DNA of 64,000 nt from Polynucleobacter sp. UK-Mo-2m-Kol15. Its GTDB lineage: Bacteria > Pseudomonadota > Gammaproteobacteria > Burkholderiales > Burkholderiaceae. Positions 19,455 through 35,497 of the stretch are shown here, piece after piece (positions within the stretch are counted from its first letter, which is position 1; each line of letters begins with the position of its first letter). Location: NCBI RefSeq assembly GCF_018881505.1, contig NZ_JACVQC010000001.1, forward strand, positions 2,112,650-2,176,649, read 5' to 3'. Position numbers and translations under genes: made by a program. The notes beneath the pieces are model-generated. The model worked only from the letters and a program-made list of their open reading frames with translations, did no database searches and was not told the origin of the DNA.

Positions 19455-20602
19455 TGTCGGCATCTAACACAAAGAATATTGAGTTATTTCGCGAGCAAAT
19501 TCAGGCGGCAGCCAAAAATAAAACTCCCTTATCTATCCAAGGTGGTGGCACAAAGTGTTGGTATGGCAATGCTAATTTATATGCCAAGTTAAATACCCGC
19601 CCCTACTCTGGCATCCTAGAATATCAACCTGAGGAACTTGTGATAACGGCTTGCGCCGGCACGCCATTAAAGGAGATTGAGGCAGCTCTCGCCGAAAAAA
19701 ATCAAGTACTTGCTTTTGAACCTCCACACTTTGGCGACTCCGCTACTTTCGGTGGTGCGATTGCTGCAGGCTTAGCAGGTCCAGCCCGTATTAGTGTTGG
19801 CAACTTGCGTGACTTTGTTTTGGGTGCACGTATCTTAGATGGTAAAGGTCAAGACTTATCGTTTGGCGGCAAAGTAATGAAGAATGTTGCTGGATATGAT
19901 GTATCACGCTTATTGCCAGGATCAATGGGCACACTGTCATTATTGCTCGAGGCCTCCGTAAAAGTATTACCACGTCCAGCAGCCATCACATCTCTTCGCT
20001 GTCACATTACTCAAGCTCGTGCACTGCAACTCTTAAATGAATGGGCGGGTCAACCTCTACCGCTATCAGCCAGCTGCTGGATTGGAAGCCCAAAAGGTGG
20101 TGATGGTGAGCTGACTATTCGCTTAGCTGGTGCCGCCGCCGCTATTAAGTCGGCGATTCCTCTAATGAGTGCAGCAGTCAATTCAATAGAATTAGATCCA
20201 AGCACAGCACAAACTTTTTGGAATCACTTACGCGAGCAAGAATTATCTGCATTTACAAATCTAAAGGCTGACGATACCCTATATCGTCTAGCGCTGCCTG
20301 CTGCCTGCGGACCTCTTGTCCTGGACAATATCGGGGACGATATTATTTTGGAGTGGCATGGGCAGCAACGTTGGTTAAAGGCGCCAGGAGATGATCTAAC
20401 CTTTGCATCCATTAAAGCATTGGCCAGTACTCATGGCGGACACGCCACTCGCTTTAAACAAGGCGTTAATGTAGATCAATCTAAGCAACGCTTCACTCTA
20501 CTGAGCGAACAAGCACACTCAGTGGCACTCGAGGCGGTTCAACAGCGCTTGAGAGCTTCTTTCGATCCAGCAGGCATATTTGCTACCTCGCGCCTTCCTT
20601 AA
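19454..20602 (+). CDS. glcE: Glycolate oxidase subunit GlcE
   Basis: Second FAD-binding subunit of glycolate dehydrogenase. The 382-residue protein has a GlcD-like but shorter PCMH FAD domain: SIQGGGTKCWYG near residues 28-39, FGDSATFGGAIAAGLAGPAR and GKVMKNVAGYDVSRL. It lacks the long C-terminal catalytic portion of GlcD, as normal for GlcE. It starts 1 nt before the end of glcD, which suggests translational coupling. Confidence 0.95.
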   Translation: MSASNTKNIELFREQIQAAAKNKTPLSIQGGGTKCWYGNANLYAKLNTRPYSGILEYQPEELVITACAGTPLKEIEAALAEKNQVLAFEPPHFGDSATFGGAIAAGLAGPARISVGNLRDFVLGARILDGKGQDLSFGGKVMKNVAGYDVSRLLPGSMGTLSLLLEASVKVLPRPAAITSLRCHITQARALQLLNEWAGQPLPLSASCWIGSPKGGDGELTIRLAGAAAAIKSAIPLMSAAVNSIELDPSTAQTFWNHLREQELSAFTNLKADDTLYRLALPAACGPLVLDNIGDDIILEWHGQQRWLKAPGDDLTFASIKALASTHGGHATRFKQGVNVDQSKQRFTLLSEQAHSVALEAVQQRLRASFDPAGIFATSRLP

Positions 20603-20622
20603 GCACCTCATTTAGTATTCCT

Positions 20623-21900
20623 ATGCAAACTCAACTCGCCCCCCAATTCGCCAATACCCTCGACGGTATTGAGGCTGCCAGAATTCTTGGAAAATGTGTG
20701 CACTGCGGTTTCTGCACTGCTACTTGCCCTACTTATCAAATTCTAGGCGATGAACTTGATGGTCCACGTGGTCGCATCTATCTCATCAAGCAAATGGCTG
20801 AAGGGCAAGTGCCGACCGACAAAACACGTATGCATTTAGACCGCTGCCTGACTTGCCGCAATTGCGAAAGTACTTGTCCAAGCGGGGTGCAGTACGGCAA
20901 TTTGATCGACATTGGCCGTAAGTGGGCGGAAGAAAATACGCCTAAGCGCCCCCTTGGTCAGCGTCTCACTCGTTGGGCTCTGAAAGAAGGTTTAACTAGT
21001 CCAAAATTATTTAATTCAGCAATGGCAATTGGTCGTTTGGTCCGCCCTCTCATGCCAAATGGTATCCAACGCAAGATTCCAGAAGCTAAAAATAAAGCTT
21101 TAGCTAGCAATACCGATCCCTACGCCAGACCCCAAGCGCGTCACTCTCGCAAGATGTTATTGCTCGAAGGCTGCGTCCAACCGGGTATGCTACCAAATAT
21201 CAATTCAGCAACGGCACGTGTTTTAGATGCACTCAAAATTGAATTGATTAGTGCGTCCAATGCTACATGCTGTGGCGCATTACGTTACCACCTCAATGAT
21301 CAAGCTGGTGGCTTAGATAATGCCAAACAGAATATCGAAGCCTGGTGGCCACAAGTTGAGCAAGGAGTAGAAGCCATTGTGATGACCGCATCAGGCTGCG
21401 GCGTAATGGTGAAAGATTATGGACATTTATTTGCCAACGATCCGCAATATGCTGCTAAGGCAAAGAAAATATCGAGCCTAACTAAAGACATTTCAGAAAT
21501 ACTTCCCGCACTTCAAGAAGAGCTTATCGCTCTAGTAGGCGTGGATCCTAAGCCTGGTGTGGTGTATCACCCACCCTGCACTCTCCAACATGGTCAGCAA
21601 ATTCGAGGTAAGGTTGAAGGCCTTCTATCTAGTATTGGTATTAGCGTTCGCCTCTGTGCTGACAGCCATCTTTGCTGTGGCTCTGCGGGAACCTATTCGG
21701 TAACCCAAGCCGAGCTCTCGGAACAATTGCGCCATAACAAACTGACTCACCTCAATGCTGCTTGTGAAGAATCAGGTGCTCAGGTGATTGTTTCTGGAAA
21801 TATTGGCTGTATTACACACCTCCAGCAAGATGAGATACCAGTCCTGCATTGGATCGAGATCGTTGATCAACTTATTAACCAAAACAATCGAACCAAATAA
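20623..21900 (+). CDS. glcF: Glycolate oxidase iron-sulfur subunit GlcF
   Basis: Electron-transfer subunit of glycolate dehydrogenase, 425 residues. Two 4Fe-4S ferredoxin motifs are present: Cys25/28/31/35 (CVHCGFCTATCP) and Cys75/78/81/85 (CLTCRNCESTCP). Two C-terminal CCG domains follow (CCGALRYH and CCGSAGTY). Together with glcD and glcE it makes a complete enzyme. Its TAA overlaps the ATG of the next gene by 1 nt. Confidence 0.97.
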   Translation: MQTQLAPQFANTLDGIEAARILGKCVHCGFCTATCPTYQILGDELDGPRGRIYLIKQMAEGQVPTDKTRMHLDRCLTCRNCESTCPSGVQYGNLIDIGRKWAEENTPKRPLGQRLTRWALKEGLTSPKLFNSAMAIGRLVRPLMPNGIQRKIPEAKNKALASNTDPYARPQARHSRKMLLLEGCVQPGMLPNINSATARVLDALKIELISASNATCCGALRYHLNDQAGGLDNAKQNIEAWWPQVEQGVEAIVMTASGCGVMVKDYGHLFANDPQYAAKAKKISSLTKDISEILPALQEELIALVGVDPKPGVVYHPPCTLQHGQQIRGKVEGLLSSIGISVRLCADSHLCCGSAGTYSVTQAELSEQLRHNKLTHLNAACEESGAQVIVSGNIGCITHLQQDEIPVLHWIEIVDQLINQNNRTK

Positions 21901-22625
21901 TGAGTCAAGTTACCGCCAACCTGATGTTGGTAAAGCAAAGACTGGAATTAGCAGCCCTAGCAGCCAAACGTGATCCGGAAGATATTCAACTGCTTGCAGT
22001 AAGCAAAACTTTTCCATCAATAGCGGTTGAGGAAGCAATGCATGCTGGCCAAACCGCCTTTGGTGAAAACTATGTTCAAGAAGGTGTTGAGAAAATTCAA
22101 CAACTTACTAAATTGCGCCCTTGGCTAGAGTGGCATTTTATTGGCCCAATGCAAAGCAATAAGACGCGCGATGTCGCAGAGCATTTTGACTGGGTGCACA
22201 GCATTGATCGCCTCAAAATTGCAGAACGACTCTCAAGTCAGCGCGGAGAATTTTCTGATTTATCCCCACTTCAGGTATGCATCCAAGTTAATGTCAGTGA
22301 AGAAGGTAGTAAGAGTGGTCTCCCACTTGAAGAAGTGGAGTCTCTTTGTGATGCGATTGCTAAATTGCCCAATCTCATTCTTCGCGGCCTCATGGCCATC
22401 CCAGCACCCAGTAACGATATCAGCCAACAACGTAGGGCCTTTGCGGCCGTTAGGGAGTGCTTTACTGGAATTAAAGTAAAGCACAGCAATGACCTTGGGT
22501 ATGATTTCTTCGATACCCTCTCCATGGGAATGTCAGACGATATGGAAGCTGCAATTGTCGAAGGCAGTACTATGGTACGTATAGGAAGCGCCATTTTTGG
22601 GAAGCGCGATAGGAACAAAGTATGA
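21900..22625 (+). CDS. YggS/PROSC-family PLP-binding protein
   Basis: Pyridoxal-phosphate homeostasis protein (alanine-racemase-like fold, no known catalytic reaction). The 241-residue protein has the PLP lysine in LLAVSKTFP (Lys36), GENYVQEG, EWHFIGPMQSNKTR and the phosphate-binding SMGMSDDMEAAI near the C-terminus. It overlaps glcF and proC by 1 and 4 nt. The yggS-proC pairing is very widespread in proteobacteria. Confidence 0.95.
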   Translation: MSQVTANLMLVKQRLELAALAAKRDPEDIQLLAVSKTFPSIAVEEAMHAGQTAFGENYVQEGVEKIQQLTKLRPWLEWHFIGPMQSNKTRDVAEHFDWVHSIDRLKIAERLSSQRGEFSDLSPLQVCIQVNVSEEGSKSGLPLEEVESLCDAIAKLPNLILRGLMAIPAPSNDISQQRRAFAAVRECFTGIKVKHSNDLGYDFFDTLSMGMSDDMEAAIVEGSTMVRIGSAIFGKRDRNKV

Positions 22626-23482
22626 GCACGCAAAAAATAAACCAAAATGCCCACATCACTTTTATTGGCGGCGGTAACATGGGCCGCGCCATGATTAGCG
22701 GCTTACTAGCCAACGGTTTTGGGGCCCATCAACTATCTGTAGTCGAAGCTAATGCCAGTACTGGCTCGCAATTACATCAAGATTTTGATGTAGAGATCAT
22801 CAGCGCTTTAGATCAAATCGCCTTTGATTTCTCCAAGACTAATGTTGTAGTCATGGCGATCAAACCTCAGGACTTCAATGTGGTTGCCCAGTCTTTGGGT
22901 AAAAAACTTCAGCATGCAACTGATTCAGGTCCGCTCATCCTTAGTATTGCAGCTGGAATTCGTCTTAAAGACATGACTCGCTGGCTTGGATATGAGCGCT
23001 GTGTGCGTGCGATGCCTAATACCCCCGCCCTAATTGGTAAGGGTATTACTGGTTTATTCGCCGATTCCGCAGTCAATGCATCAGATCGCACCTTAGCGGA
23101 AACTATTTGTAATGCAGTAGGTCAAGCAGTCTGGGTTAATGAAGAAAAACTGATGGATGCTGTTACCGCCGTTTCTGGAAGTGGTCCCGCCTATGTCTTT
23201 GCCTTCTTAGAGGCAATGCAATCAAGCGGTGAGCAGCTTGGGCTTGATGCGTCCACTGCTCGCAAATTAGCTTACGCCACCTTGGAAGGTGCAACACAGC
23301 TTGCCCATAACTCCAATGAGCATGCAGGTGTACTTCGTGAAAGAGTCACCTCTAAAGGTGGCACAACAGCTGCTGCCCTAGATATGCTCAAGCAACTTGA
23401 TTGGCAAGGCGCACTTGAAAAAGCAATTGATGCCGCCAGCCAACGTAGTAAGGCCATGGGTGATGAGTTAGGTAAGAACTAA
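22622..23482 (+). CDS. proC: Pyrroline-5-carboxylate reductase
   Basis: Reduces 1-pyrroline-5-carboxylate to proline using NAD(P)H. The 286-residue product has the Rossmann motif [11 protein letters not shown] (14-24) and [13 protein letters not shown], and the signature [13 protein letters not shown] followed by [15 protein letters not shown]. It starts in the ATGA overlap with yggS. Its 3' end overlaps the convergent ubiA by 4 nt. Confidence 0.97.
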   Translation: MSTQKINQNAHITFIGGGNMGRAMISGLLANGFGAHQLSVVEANASTGSQLHQDFDVEIISALDQIAFDFSKTNVVVMAIKPQDFNVVAQSLGKKLQHATDSGPLILSIAAGIRLKDMTRWLGYERCVRAMPNTPALIGKGITGLFADSAVNASDRTLAETICNAVGQAVWVNEEKLMDAVTAVSGSGPAYVFAFLEAMQSSGEQLGLDASTARKLAYATLEGATQLAHNSNEHAGVLRERVTSKGGTTAAALDMLKQLDWQGALEKAIDAASQRSKAMGDELGKN

Positions 23483-24336
23483 AAACGCGTTAAACCCAAG
23501 AGGATTCCTAGAAATAGAAATCCGCCCAACCAGTTGTTGTGGCGAAAAGCTTTAAAGCAATCCTCGCGCTTGCGAGTAGCCACTAGTTTGAGGTGATACA
23601 TAGCGCAAGCTAAAGCCAAACACCATCCCACCCAAAAGTAATTACTGAGATTTGCCAATTGCGCAACCCAAATCTGACTCAGAAATAATGCGCCGTAACT
23701 CAGTGCAATTGCGAGAACATCAAACCGACCGAAAGTAATAGCTGATGTGCGCAAACCCAAACGCAGGTCATCATCGCGATCGACCATGGCATAAGCGGTG
23801 TCATAAGCGATAGCCCAAAAGATATTGCCAATAAACAAAATCCAAGCTTCCATTGGAATGAAATCTAATACCGCGGCATAAGCCATCGGAATGCCAAAGC
23901 CAAAGGCAATACCTAAAACCGCTTGCGGAATAGCAAAAAAGCGCTTAGTAAAAGGATAGAAAATCGCAACTGCCAAGGCAAAGAATGAAAGCTCTTTAGT
24001 TAAAACATTTAAGGGCTGAATGAGCAGGAAGGCTATTAGTGCAAGAGAACCAGCAACGACCAATGCCTCTTTTCCAGAAATCTTCCCACTCGTAATGGGT
24101 CGATCTTTAGTTCTTAAGACGTGACGATCAAAATCTTGATCCGCATAGTCATTAATAGCGCATCCCGCACTTCGCATTAAAAATGTTCCCAGCGTAAAAA
24201 TAATGAGCAGATGCCATACAGGAAAGCCGCCGCTAGCTAGCCAAAGTGCCCATAAGGTTGGCCACAATAGCAGTAGAGTGCCAATCGGCTTATCTAGACG
24301 AATCAAATAGGCGTAAGCAACAATACGATCACGCAT
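23479..24336 (-). CDS. ubiA: 4-hydroxybenzoate polyprenyltransferase
   Basis: Integral inner-membrane enzyme that attaches the octaprenyl chain to 4-hydroxybenzoate in ubiquinone synthesis. The 285-residue protein has about eight hydrophobic segments and both Asp-rich Mg-diphosphate motifs: NDYADQDFD (62-70) followed by DRPITSG, and the second DRDDDLRLG near residue 190. Length and motifs are normal. It lies downstream of recG on the same strand, with about 36 nt between them. Confidence 0.96.
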   Translation of the reverse strand: MRDRIVAYAYLIRLDKPIGTLLLLWPTLWALWLASGGFPVWHLLIIFTLGTFLMRSAGCAINDYADQDFDRHVLRTKDRPITSGKISGKEALVVAGSLALIAFLLIQPLNVLTKELSFFALAVAIFYPFTKRFFAIPQAVLGIAFGFGIPMAYAAVLDFIPMEAWILFIGNIFWAIAYDTAYAMVDRDDDLRLGLRTSAITFGRFDVLAIALSYGALFLSQIWVAQLANLSNYFWVGWCLALACAMYHLKLVATRKREDCFKAFRHNNWLGGFLFLGILLGLTRF

Positions 24337-24372
24337 CAGAGAAATTGTCGTTTTATATTCATGAGTTAATTA

Positions 24373-26460
24373 TCAGGCCTTTAAAAACTCTGTGCGAGAT
24401 CCAAGCCAGCGCTCTAAATGCCTCTCCACTAGATCACCATGCTCAGCTAGCAAACGCTCTGCCGCAGTCTGCGCTAGCTCGATCAGCCATGCGTCACGCT
24501 GAAGATCAACAAATCTCAACATCGCATCGCCTGATTGCTTTGCCCCCAATAACTCGCCTGGACCCCGTAGTGATAAGTCGCGCTCCGCAATCAAAAATCC
24601 GTCCGAAGTTTCTCGTAAGGTTTGTAAGCGCTCTTTAGCTGCTAAAGATAAAGGTTCTGCATACATCAAGATACAGACCGAATCTGCCGAACCTCGTCCT
24701 ACGCGCCCACGCAACTGATGAATCTGCGCATAACCAAAACGTTCAGCGTGCTCAATCACCATGAGAGCTGCATTTGATACATCTACACCAACCTCAATCA
24801 CCGTAGTCGCCACCAGCAACTGAATCTCATTGACCTTAAATGCAGCCATCACTGCAGCCTTCTCTTCGCTTTTTAAGCGACCATGTACCAGACCAACCTT
24901 GAAATTCGGCAATGCCTGTGTGAGCTGTTCAAAGCTTTCAACAGCAGTCTGTAATTGCAATACCTCAGACTCTTCAATCAAAGGGCAGACCCAATAAGCT
25001 TGTAATCCCTTGGCTAGCCAATCATGTAGACCGCTAATTACTTCATCCCTGCGGGCAGCCTTCAACACCTTGGTAGAAATAGGCTTTCGCCCGGGAGGCA
25101 ATTCATCGATGACAGATACATCTAGGTCAGCGTAATAAGTCATCGCCAGGGTGCGAGGGATTGGCGTAGCTGACATCATGAGCTGATGGCAATAAAACAA
25201 TTCAGAGCCAACCCGTTGCTGAATCTCTAAACGCTGCCTCACTCCAAAACGATGTTGTTCATCAATCACCGCTAAACCTAACTTTGCAAAACTCACTTTA
25301 TCCTGAATCAGAGCATGCGTCCCAATAATCAGTTGAGCCTGGCCATTCTCAATCATTTGTTGTGCAAGTCTTTTTTCCTTAGCCTTCAAGCTACCGGATA
25401 GCCATGCAATCTTGATACCCAAGGGTTCAAACCACTCCTGCATTTTGAGATAGTGTTGCTCAGCCAAAATTTCTGTAGGTGCCATGATGGCAGCTTGATA
25501 GCCGTGATCCATTGCACGCGCAGCAGCCAATGCTGCAATGACGGTTTTTCCACTACCAACATCGCCCTGTAATAAGCGATTCATTGGATAGGCATTCGAC
25601 AGATCAAGACCGATCTCGGACCAGACACGAGCTTGGGCGCTAGTCAGCTCAAAGGGTAAGACTTTGAATAAGCCCTTCTCAATACTGGCATTTTTTTTGT
25701 TTTGCTTACTTACTTGCGAATCCTTAGTAAATGAAGGAGCACGTCTTTCTCTACGAATGGCATGAGCCCGCTTTAAAGAAATTTGTTGAGCCAGCAATTC
25801 TTCAAACTGCACCCGGCGCCATGCAGGATGCGTGCGCTCTAGAAGCGATTGGGTATTGGCATCGGCAGGCGGTTGGTGCAAAAAGGTAATGGCATCTTGC
25901 AGTGGCGGCCAATCATGTGTAGGCAAAATTTCAGCCATCAGTTTGGGTGGTAAGAATTCTGCCAAGCTCTCCTTCAGACTGCTATCACGCAAAGCTTGTA
26001 AGACGGCCTTGCGAATAATCGTTTGTGAGATTCCTGCGCTAGCTGGGTATACCGGAGTCAAACTCGCTGGCAATGGCGCATCTGAGGTCACAGCCCGAAC
26101 CGTAGGGTGAACCATCTCAGCCCCTTGATAACCCTCTCGAATCTCACCTCGAACTCGTATATGAGTACCGACCGCCATTTGCTTTTGTTGGCTAGGATAG
26201 AAATTGAGGAAGCGAAGTTGTAGCGAGGCAGTGTCATCTTCAATCGTGACTAAAAGCTGCCTTCTAGGCCGGAACATCACCTGATTTCGAATCACGGTAC
26301 CTTGAGTTTGAATGGAATGAAATCTTCCAAGACCCAAGGCTTCCTCGATAGTAAAGAGCTCGGTCTCATCCTCATAACGGGATGGCAAGTGCAAAGCAAG
26401 TGCCATAGGGCTGTTTAAACCCATCTTTTCGAGTGCAGTTGGCGGTCGCTTAGTCGTCAT
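24373..26460 (-). CDS. recG: ATP-dependent DNA helicase RecG
   Basis: Branch-migration helicase acting at stalled forks and recombination intermediates. The product is 695 residues from the ATG at 26460. It has an N-terminal wedge/OB region, Walker A GDVGSGKT (about 300), the DEQH box (IDEQHRFGVRQR, about 397), ATVIEVGVDVSNA, and HQLRGRVGRG motif VI. A longer frame to 26496 would overlap the divergent queA start, so 26460 (MTTKRPPTALEKMG) is preferred. Confidence 0.96.
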   Translation of the reverse strand: MTTKRPPTALEKMGLNSPMALALHLPSRYEDETELFTIEEALGLGRFHSIQTQGTVIRNQVMFRPRRQLLVTIEDDTASLQLRFLNFYPSQQKQMAVGTHIRVRGEIREGYQGAEMVHPTVRAVTSDAPLPASLTPVYPASAGISQTIIRKAVLQALRDSSLKESLAEFLPPKLMAEILPTHDWPPLQDAITFLHQPPADANTQSLLERTHPAWRRVQFEELLAQQISLKRAHAIRRERRAPSFTKDSQVSKQNKKNASIEKGLFKVLPFELTSAQARVWSEIGLDLSNAYPMNRLLQGDVGSGKTVIAALAAARAMDHGYQAAIMAPTEILAEQHYLKMQEWFEPLGIKIAWLSGSLKAKEKRLAQQMIENGQAQLIIGTHALIQDKVSFAKLGLAVIDEQHRFGVRQRLEIQQRVGSELFYCHQLMMSATPIPRTLAMTYYADLDVSVIDELPPGRKPISTKVLKAARRDEVISGLHDWLAKGLQAYWVCPLIEESEVLQLQTAVESFEQLTQALPNFKVGLVHGRLKSEEKAAVMAAFKVNEIQLLVATTVIEVGVDVSNAALMVIEHAERFGYAQIHQLRGRVGRGSADSVCILMYAEPLSLAAKERLQTLRETSDGFLIAERDLSLRGPGELLGAKQSGDAMLRFVDLQRDAWLIELAQTAAERLLAEHGDLVERHLERWLGSRTEFLKA

Positions 26461-26490
26461 CGTTAAAATCCAATACCTGATGGTAATGCT

Positions 26491-28708
<2,218 letters not shown>

Positions 28709-28811
28709 ATCAGCCCCAAACCCCCATACAGTTTAGAATTGTGAGTTACGGCTTGGCTTTAAAAGCCTAAAACTAAAGCAGTTTCCAATTGGTACTTAAT
28801 GGAGGTTTTAT

Positions 28812-29138
28812 ATGTGGATTAGTAACGCTTTTGCCCAGGCTCCAGCCGCGGGTGCAGATTCCGGTGGCTTGATGAGCTTCCTTCCCCTTATTTTGATGTT
28901 TGCAGTGCTGTACTTCATCATGATTCGCCCACAAATGAAGCGTCAAAAAGAAACCAAAGCAATGCTTGAGTCTCTTTCTGTTGGCGACGAAGTAGTCACT
29001 GTTGGCGGCATCATCGGTAAAGTAACTGCATTAAAAGATCAAGTTGTGACTGTTGAGATTGCTACTGGCACTGAAGTACAAATGCAAAAAGGCGCCATCG
29101 TAACAGTATTGCCAAAAGGCTCGCTGAAGTCTTCTTAA
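28812..29138 (+). CDS. yajC: Preprotein translocase subunit YajC
   Basis: Small single-span inner-membrane component of the SecDF-YajC complex. The 108-residue protein has one membrane segment (about 20-38) followed by the conserved FIMIRPQMKRQKE and a basic cytoplasmic tail with GDEVVTVGGIIGKV. It has the strongest ribosome binding site noticed in this stretch (GGAGG at 28801-28805). It lies 120 nt after tgt and 23 nt before secD. Confidence 0.97.
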   Translation: MWISNAFAQAPAAGADSGGLMSFLPLILMFAVLYFIMIRPQMKRQKETKAMLESLSVGDEVVTVGGIIGKVTALKDQVVTVEIATGTEVQMQKGAIVTVLPKGSLKSS

Positions 29139-29161
29139 TAAGCTTTTAAAAGTAACTCAAT

Positions 29162-31021
29162 ATGAATCGCTACCCTCTCTGGAAATACATAGTCATCCTG
29201 TTTGCTTTATTAATCGGGGGACTATATTCATTACCTAATTTCTTCGGAGAGGCTCCAGCAGTTCAAGTCTCGTCTGCCAAACCAACCATCAAGGTTGATT
29301 TGGCGACTCAGTCTCGCGTTGAAAAGATTCTGACTGAAGACAATATTAGTAACACCGGTATATTTTTTGAATCTACAGGCAATGTAGGTTCAATAAAAAT
29401 TCGTTTTGACAATACCGATATCCAACTTCGTGCTCGCGACTTACTTCAACAGAAATTAAACATCGATCAAAATGATCCTAATTTCACGGTTGCATTAAAC
29501 CTGCTCTCCAATACACCAAGCTGGTTAAATGCCTTGAATGCATTGCCGATGCCTCTTGGTCTTGACTTACGTGGCGGTGTGTACTTCCTGTTACAAGTTG
29601 ATATGAGGGGTGCAGTTCAAAAGAAGGTCACTTCTTTAGCTACCGATATTCGCAGTCAATTACGTGACAAATCCATTCGGCAACAAGGTATTGAGCGCGG
29701 CCAAGACTCCATCACTTTGACTTTCGGTAGCACTGAAGATGCTGAAAAAGCACGCTCTGTCTTAATGACCAGTCAGCCTGATCTAACCTGGCAAATCAAG
29801 CCTACCGGCTTATCCCCAAAACTAGTGGGTGAATTTAAAGCCACCGCCTTGAAAGAAATTCAAGATAACGCAGTAAAGCAAAATATCATTACATTGAATA
29901 AGCGTGTGAATGAGTTGGCCGTTAAAGAGCCAGTGATTCAACAACAAGGTGCAGAGCGTATTGTTGTTCAGCTACCTGGTGTTCAAGATACTGCTCGCGC
30001 CAAAGATATTATCGGCCGCACTGCCACCCTCGAATCCAGATTAGCAGATCCCATTGTTTCAACTATTGCAGTTGGTGAGACCCCGCCTCCAGGCATGGAT
30101 GTATTCCGCTTCGGAGAAAACCGTCAGGGTGTATTCAAAAAATCAGTCATCTTTAGCGGCGATCGCATTACTGATGCAAGCGCCGGCTTTGATCAAAATC
30201 AACGTCCTGCAGTCAACATCTCTTTAGATGCCGCTGGTGGTCGCGTGATGCAAGAAGTGACCCGTGAAAATATTGGTAAACCGATGGGCATGATCTTGTT
30301 TGAAAAAGGTAAAGGTGAGGTTCTCACAATTGCAACGATTCAAGGTGAGTTTGGCTCTAAATTTCAAATTACCGGTCAACCAACTACTGAGAGTGCCAAT
30401 GACTTAGCACTCTTATTGCGTGCGGGCTCATTAGCAGCACCAATGGAAATCATTGAAGAGCGTACGATTGGACCAAGCCTAGGCGCAGAAAATATTGAAA
30501 AGGGTTTTAAGTCCCTGATTATTGGCTTTGGAGCAATCTCTATTTTTATGATTGCTTACTACCTCTTATTTGGCACATTCTCAGTAATCGCTCTAGCAGT
30601 CAACTTACTACTCTTGATTTCTATCTTGTCGATGCTACAAGCTACTTTAACCTTGCCAGGTATTGCCGCGATGGCATTGGCGCTAGGTATGGCGATTGAC
30701 TCCAACGTGTTAATCAATGAACGTATTCGCGAAGAACTACGAAATGGTGCCGCCCCACAAACTGCGATCGCCATTGGCTTTGATAAAGCTTGGGCAACGA
30801 TCTTAGATTCAAATGTCACGACCTTAATTGCAGGTCTTGCATTGCTAGCCTTTGGTTCTGGCCCCATTAAGGGATTCGCGGTAGTGCACTGCCTTGGTAT
30901 TTTGACTTCCATGTTTTCAGCAGTCTTTTTCTCACGTGGCCTGGTTAACCTCTGGTACGGCAGAGGTAAAAAAGTTCAAAAACTCGCTATCGGCCAAGTT
31001 TGGCGCGCAAAGGAGAAATAA
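29162..31021 (+). CDS. secD: Protein translocase subunit SecD
   Basis: RND-fold membrane protein that uses the proton gradient to help release exported proteins. The 619-residue protein has an N-terminal TM (about 9-27), the D1 motif LGLDLRGGVYFL, a large periplasmic P1 domain, and five C-terminal TM segments (about 445-605) with GMAIDSNVLINERIREE, which carries the conserved Asp of the proton path. The length is typical. secF starts 3 nt after its stop. Confidence 0.97.
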   Translation: MNRYPLWKYIVILFALLIGGLYSLPNFFGEAPAVQVSSAKPTIKVDLATQSRVEKILTEDNISNTGIFFESTGNVGSIKIRFDNTDIQLRARDLLQQKLNIDQNDPNFTVALNLLSNTPSWLNALNALPMPLGLDLRGGVYFLLQVDMRGAVQKKVTSLATDIRSQLRDKSIRQQGIERGQDSITLTFGSTEDAEKARSVLMTSQPDLTWQIKPTGLSPKLVGEFKATALKEIQDNAVKQNIITLNKRVNELAVKEPVIQQQGAERIVVQLPGVQDTARAKDIIGRTATLESRLADPIVSTIAVGETPPPGMDVFRFGENRQGVFKKSVIFSGDRITDASAGFDQNQRPAVNISLDAAGGRVMQEVTRENIGKPMGMILFEKGKGEVLTIATIQGEFGSKFQITGQPTTESANDLALLLRAGSLAAPMEIIEERTIGPSLGAENIEKGFKSLIIGFGAISIFMIAYYLLFGTFSVIALAVNLLLLISILSMLQATLTLPGIAAMALALGMAIDSNVLINERIREELRNGAAPQTAIAIGFDKAWATILDSNVTTLIAGLALLAFGSGPIKGFAVVHCLGILTSMFSAVFFSRGLVNLWYGRGKKVQKLAIGQVWRAKEK

Positions 31022-31024
31022 GCC

Positions 31025-31995
31025 ATGGAATTTTTCCGAATCAAAAAAGATATTCCGTTTATGCGCCATGCATTGGCGCTGAATGCAATTTCTTTAATCA
31101 CCTTTTTAGCGGCTGTATTCTTCCTATGGCAGAACGGCCTGCATCTTTCGATTGAGTTTACCGGCGGCACAGTGATGGAGGTTTCTTATCCGCAGACAGC
31201 GCCTCTGGATTCAATTAGATCGAAGGTTGAAAAGCTTGGCTACGCCGATACCCAAATTCAGAACTTTGGTAGCTCACGTGATGTGATGATTCGCCTACCA
31301 CTTCAAAAAGATGCTGAAGGAAAAATAATTTCTTCAGCAGATCAAAGCGCGTCTGTCATGCAAGCACTGGAACCGACCACCTCTGGCCCGAAACTTCAAC
31401 GCGTCGAGTTTGTTGGTCCACAGGTTGGTCGAGAGCTGGCAATAGATGGATTGATGGCTCTGCTATTTGTGATCATTGGTATTGTGGTTTACCTTTCTTT
31501 CCGTTTTGAGTGGAAATTTGCTGTTGCAGGCATCATCGCGAACTTACATGACATCGTGATTATTCTTGGCTTCTTTGCCTTCTTCCAATGGGAGTTCTCA
31601 CTCTCGGTATTAGCTGCGGTATTGGCTGTTTTAGGCTATTCAGTAAATGAGTCTGTGGTGATCTTTGACCGTATTCGCGAAAACTTCCGCAAGTTCCGCA
31701 AGATGGACACTCGCGAGATTATCGATAACGCTATTACCAGCACCATCAGCCGTACCGTGATTACTCACGGTAGCACTGAGATGATGGTTTTAGCAATGTT
31801 GATTTTTGGCGGCCCCACACTCTTTTACTTTGCCTTAGCACTCACCATCGGTATTTTGTTTGGTATTTACTCTTCAGTATTCGTGGCAGCAGCGCTAGCC
31901 ATGTGGCTTGGTGTTACTCGAGAGGATTTAGTAAAGGGTGAGCGCAAACCTGAAGACACTACCCGGAGCGATGACCCAAACTTTGGAGCCCAAGT

Positions 31996-31999
<4 letters not shown>
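31025..31999 (+). CDS. secF: Protein translocase subunit SecF
   Basis: Partner of SecD in the accessory Sec complex. The 324-residue protein has an N-terminal TM (about 17-37), the motif SIEFTGGTVMEV, and C-terminal TM segments with the family signature GYSVNESVVIFDRIRENFRK. It completes yajC-secD-secF. The final 4 nt overlap the convergent waaA. Confidence 0.97.
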
Positions 32000-35463
<3,464 letters not shown>

Positions 35464-35497
35464 ATTGGCAAATTACTGTTGAACCATTTATGAGCAC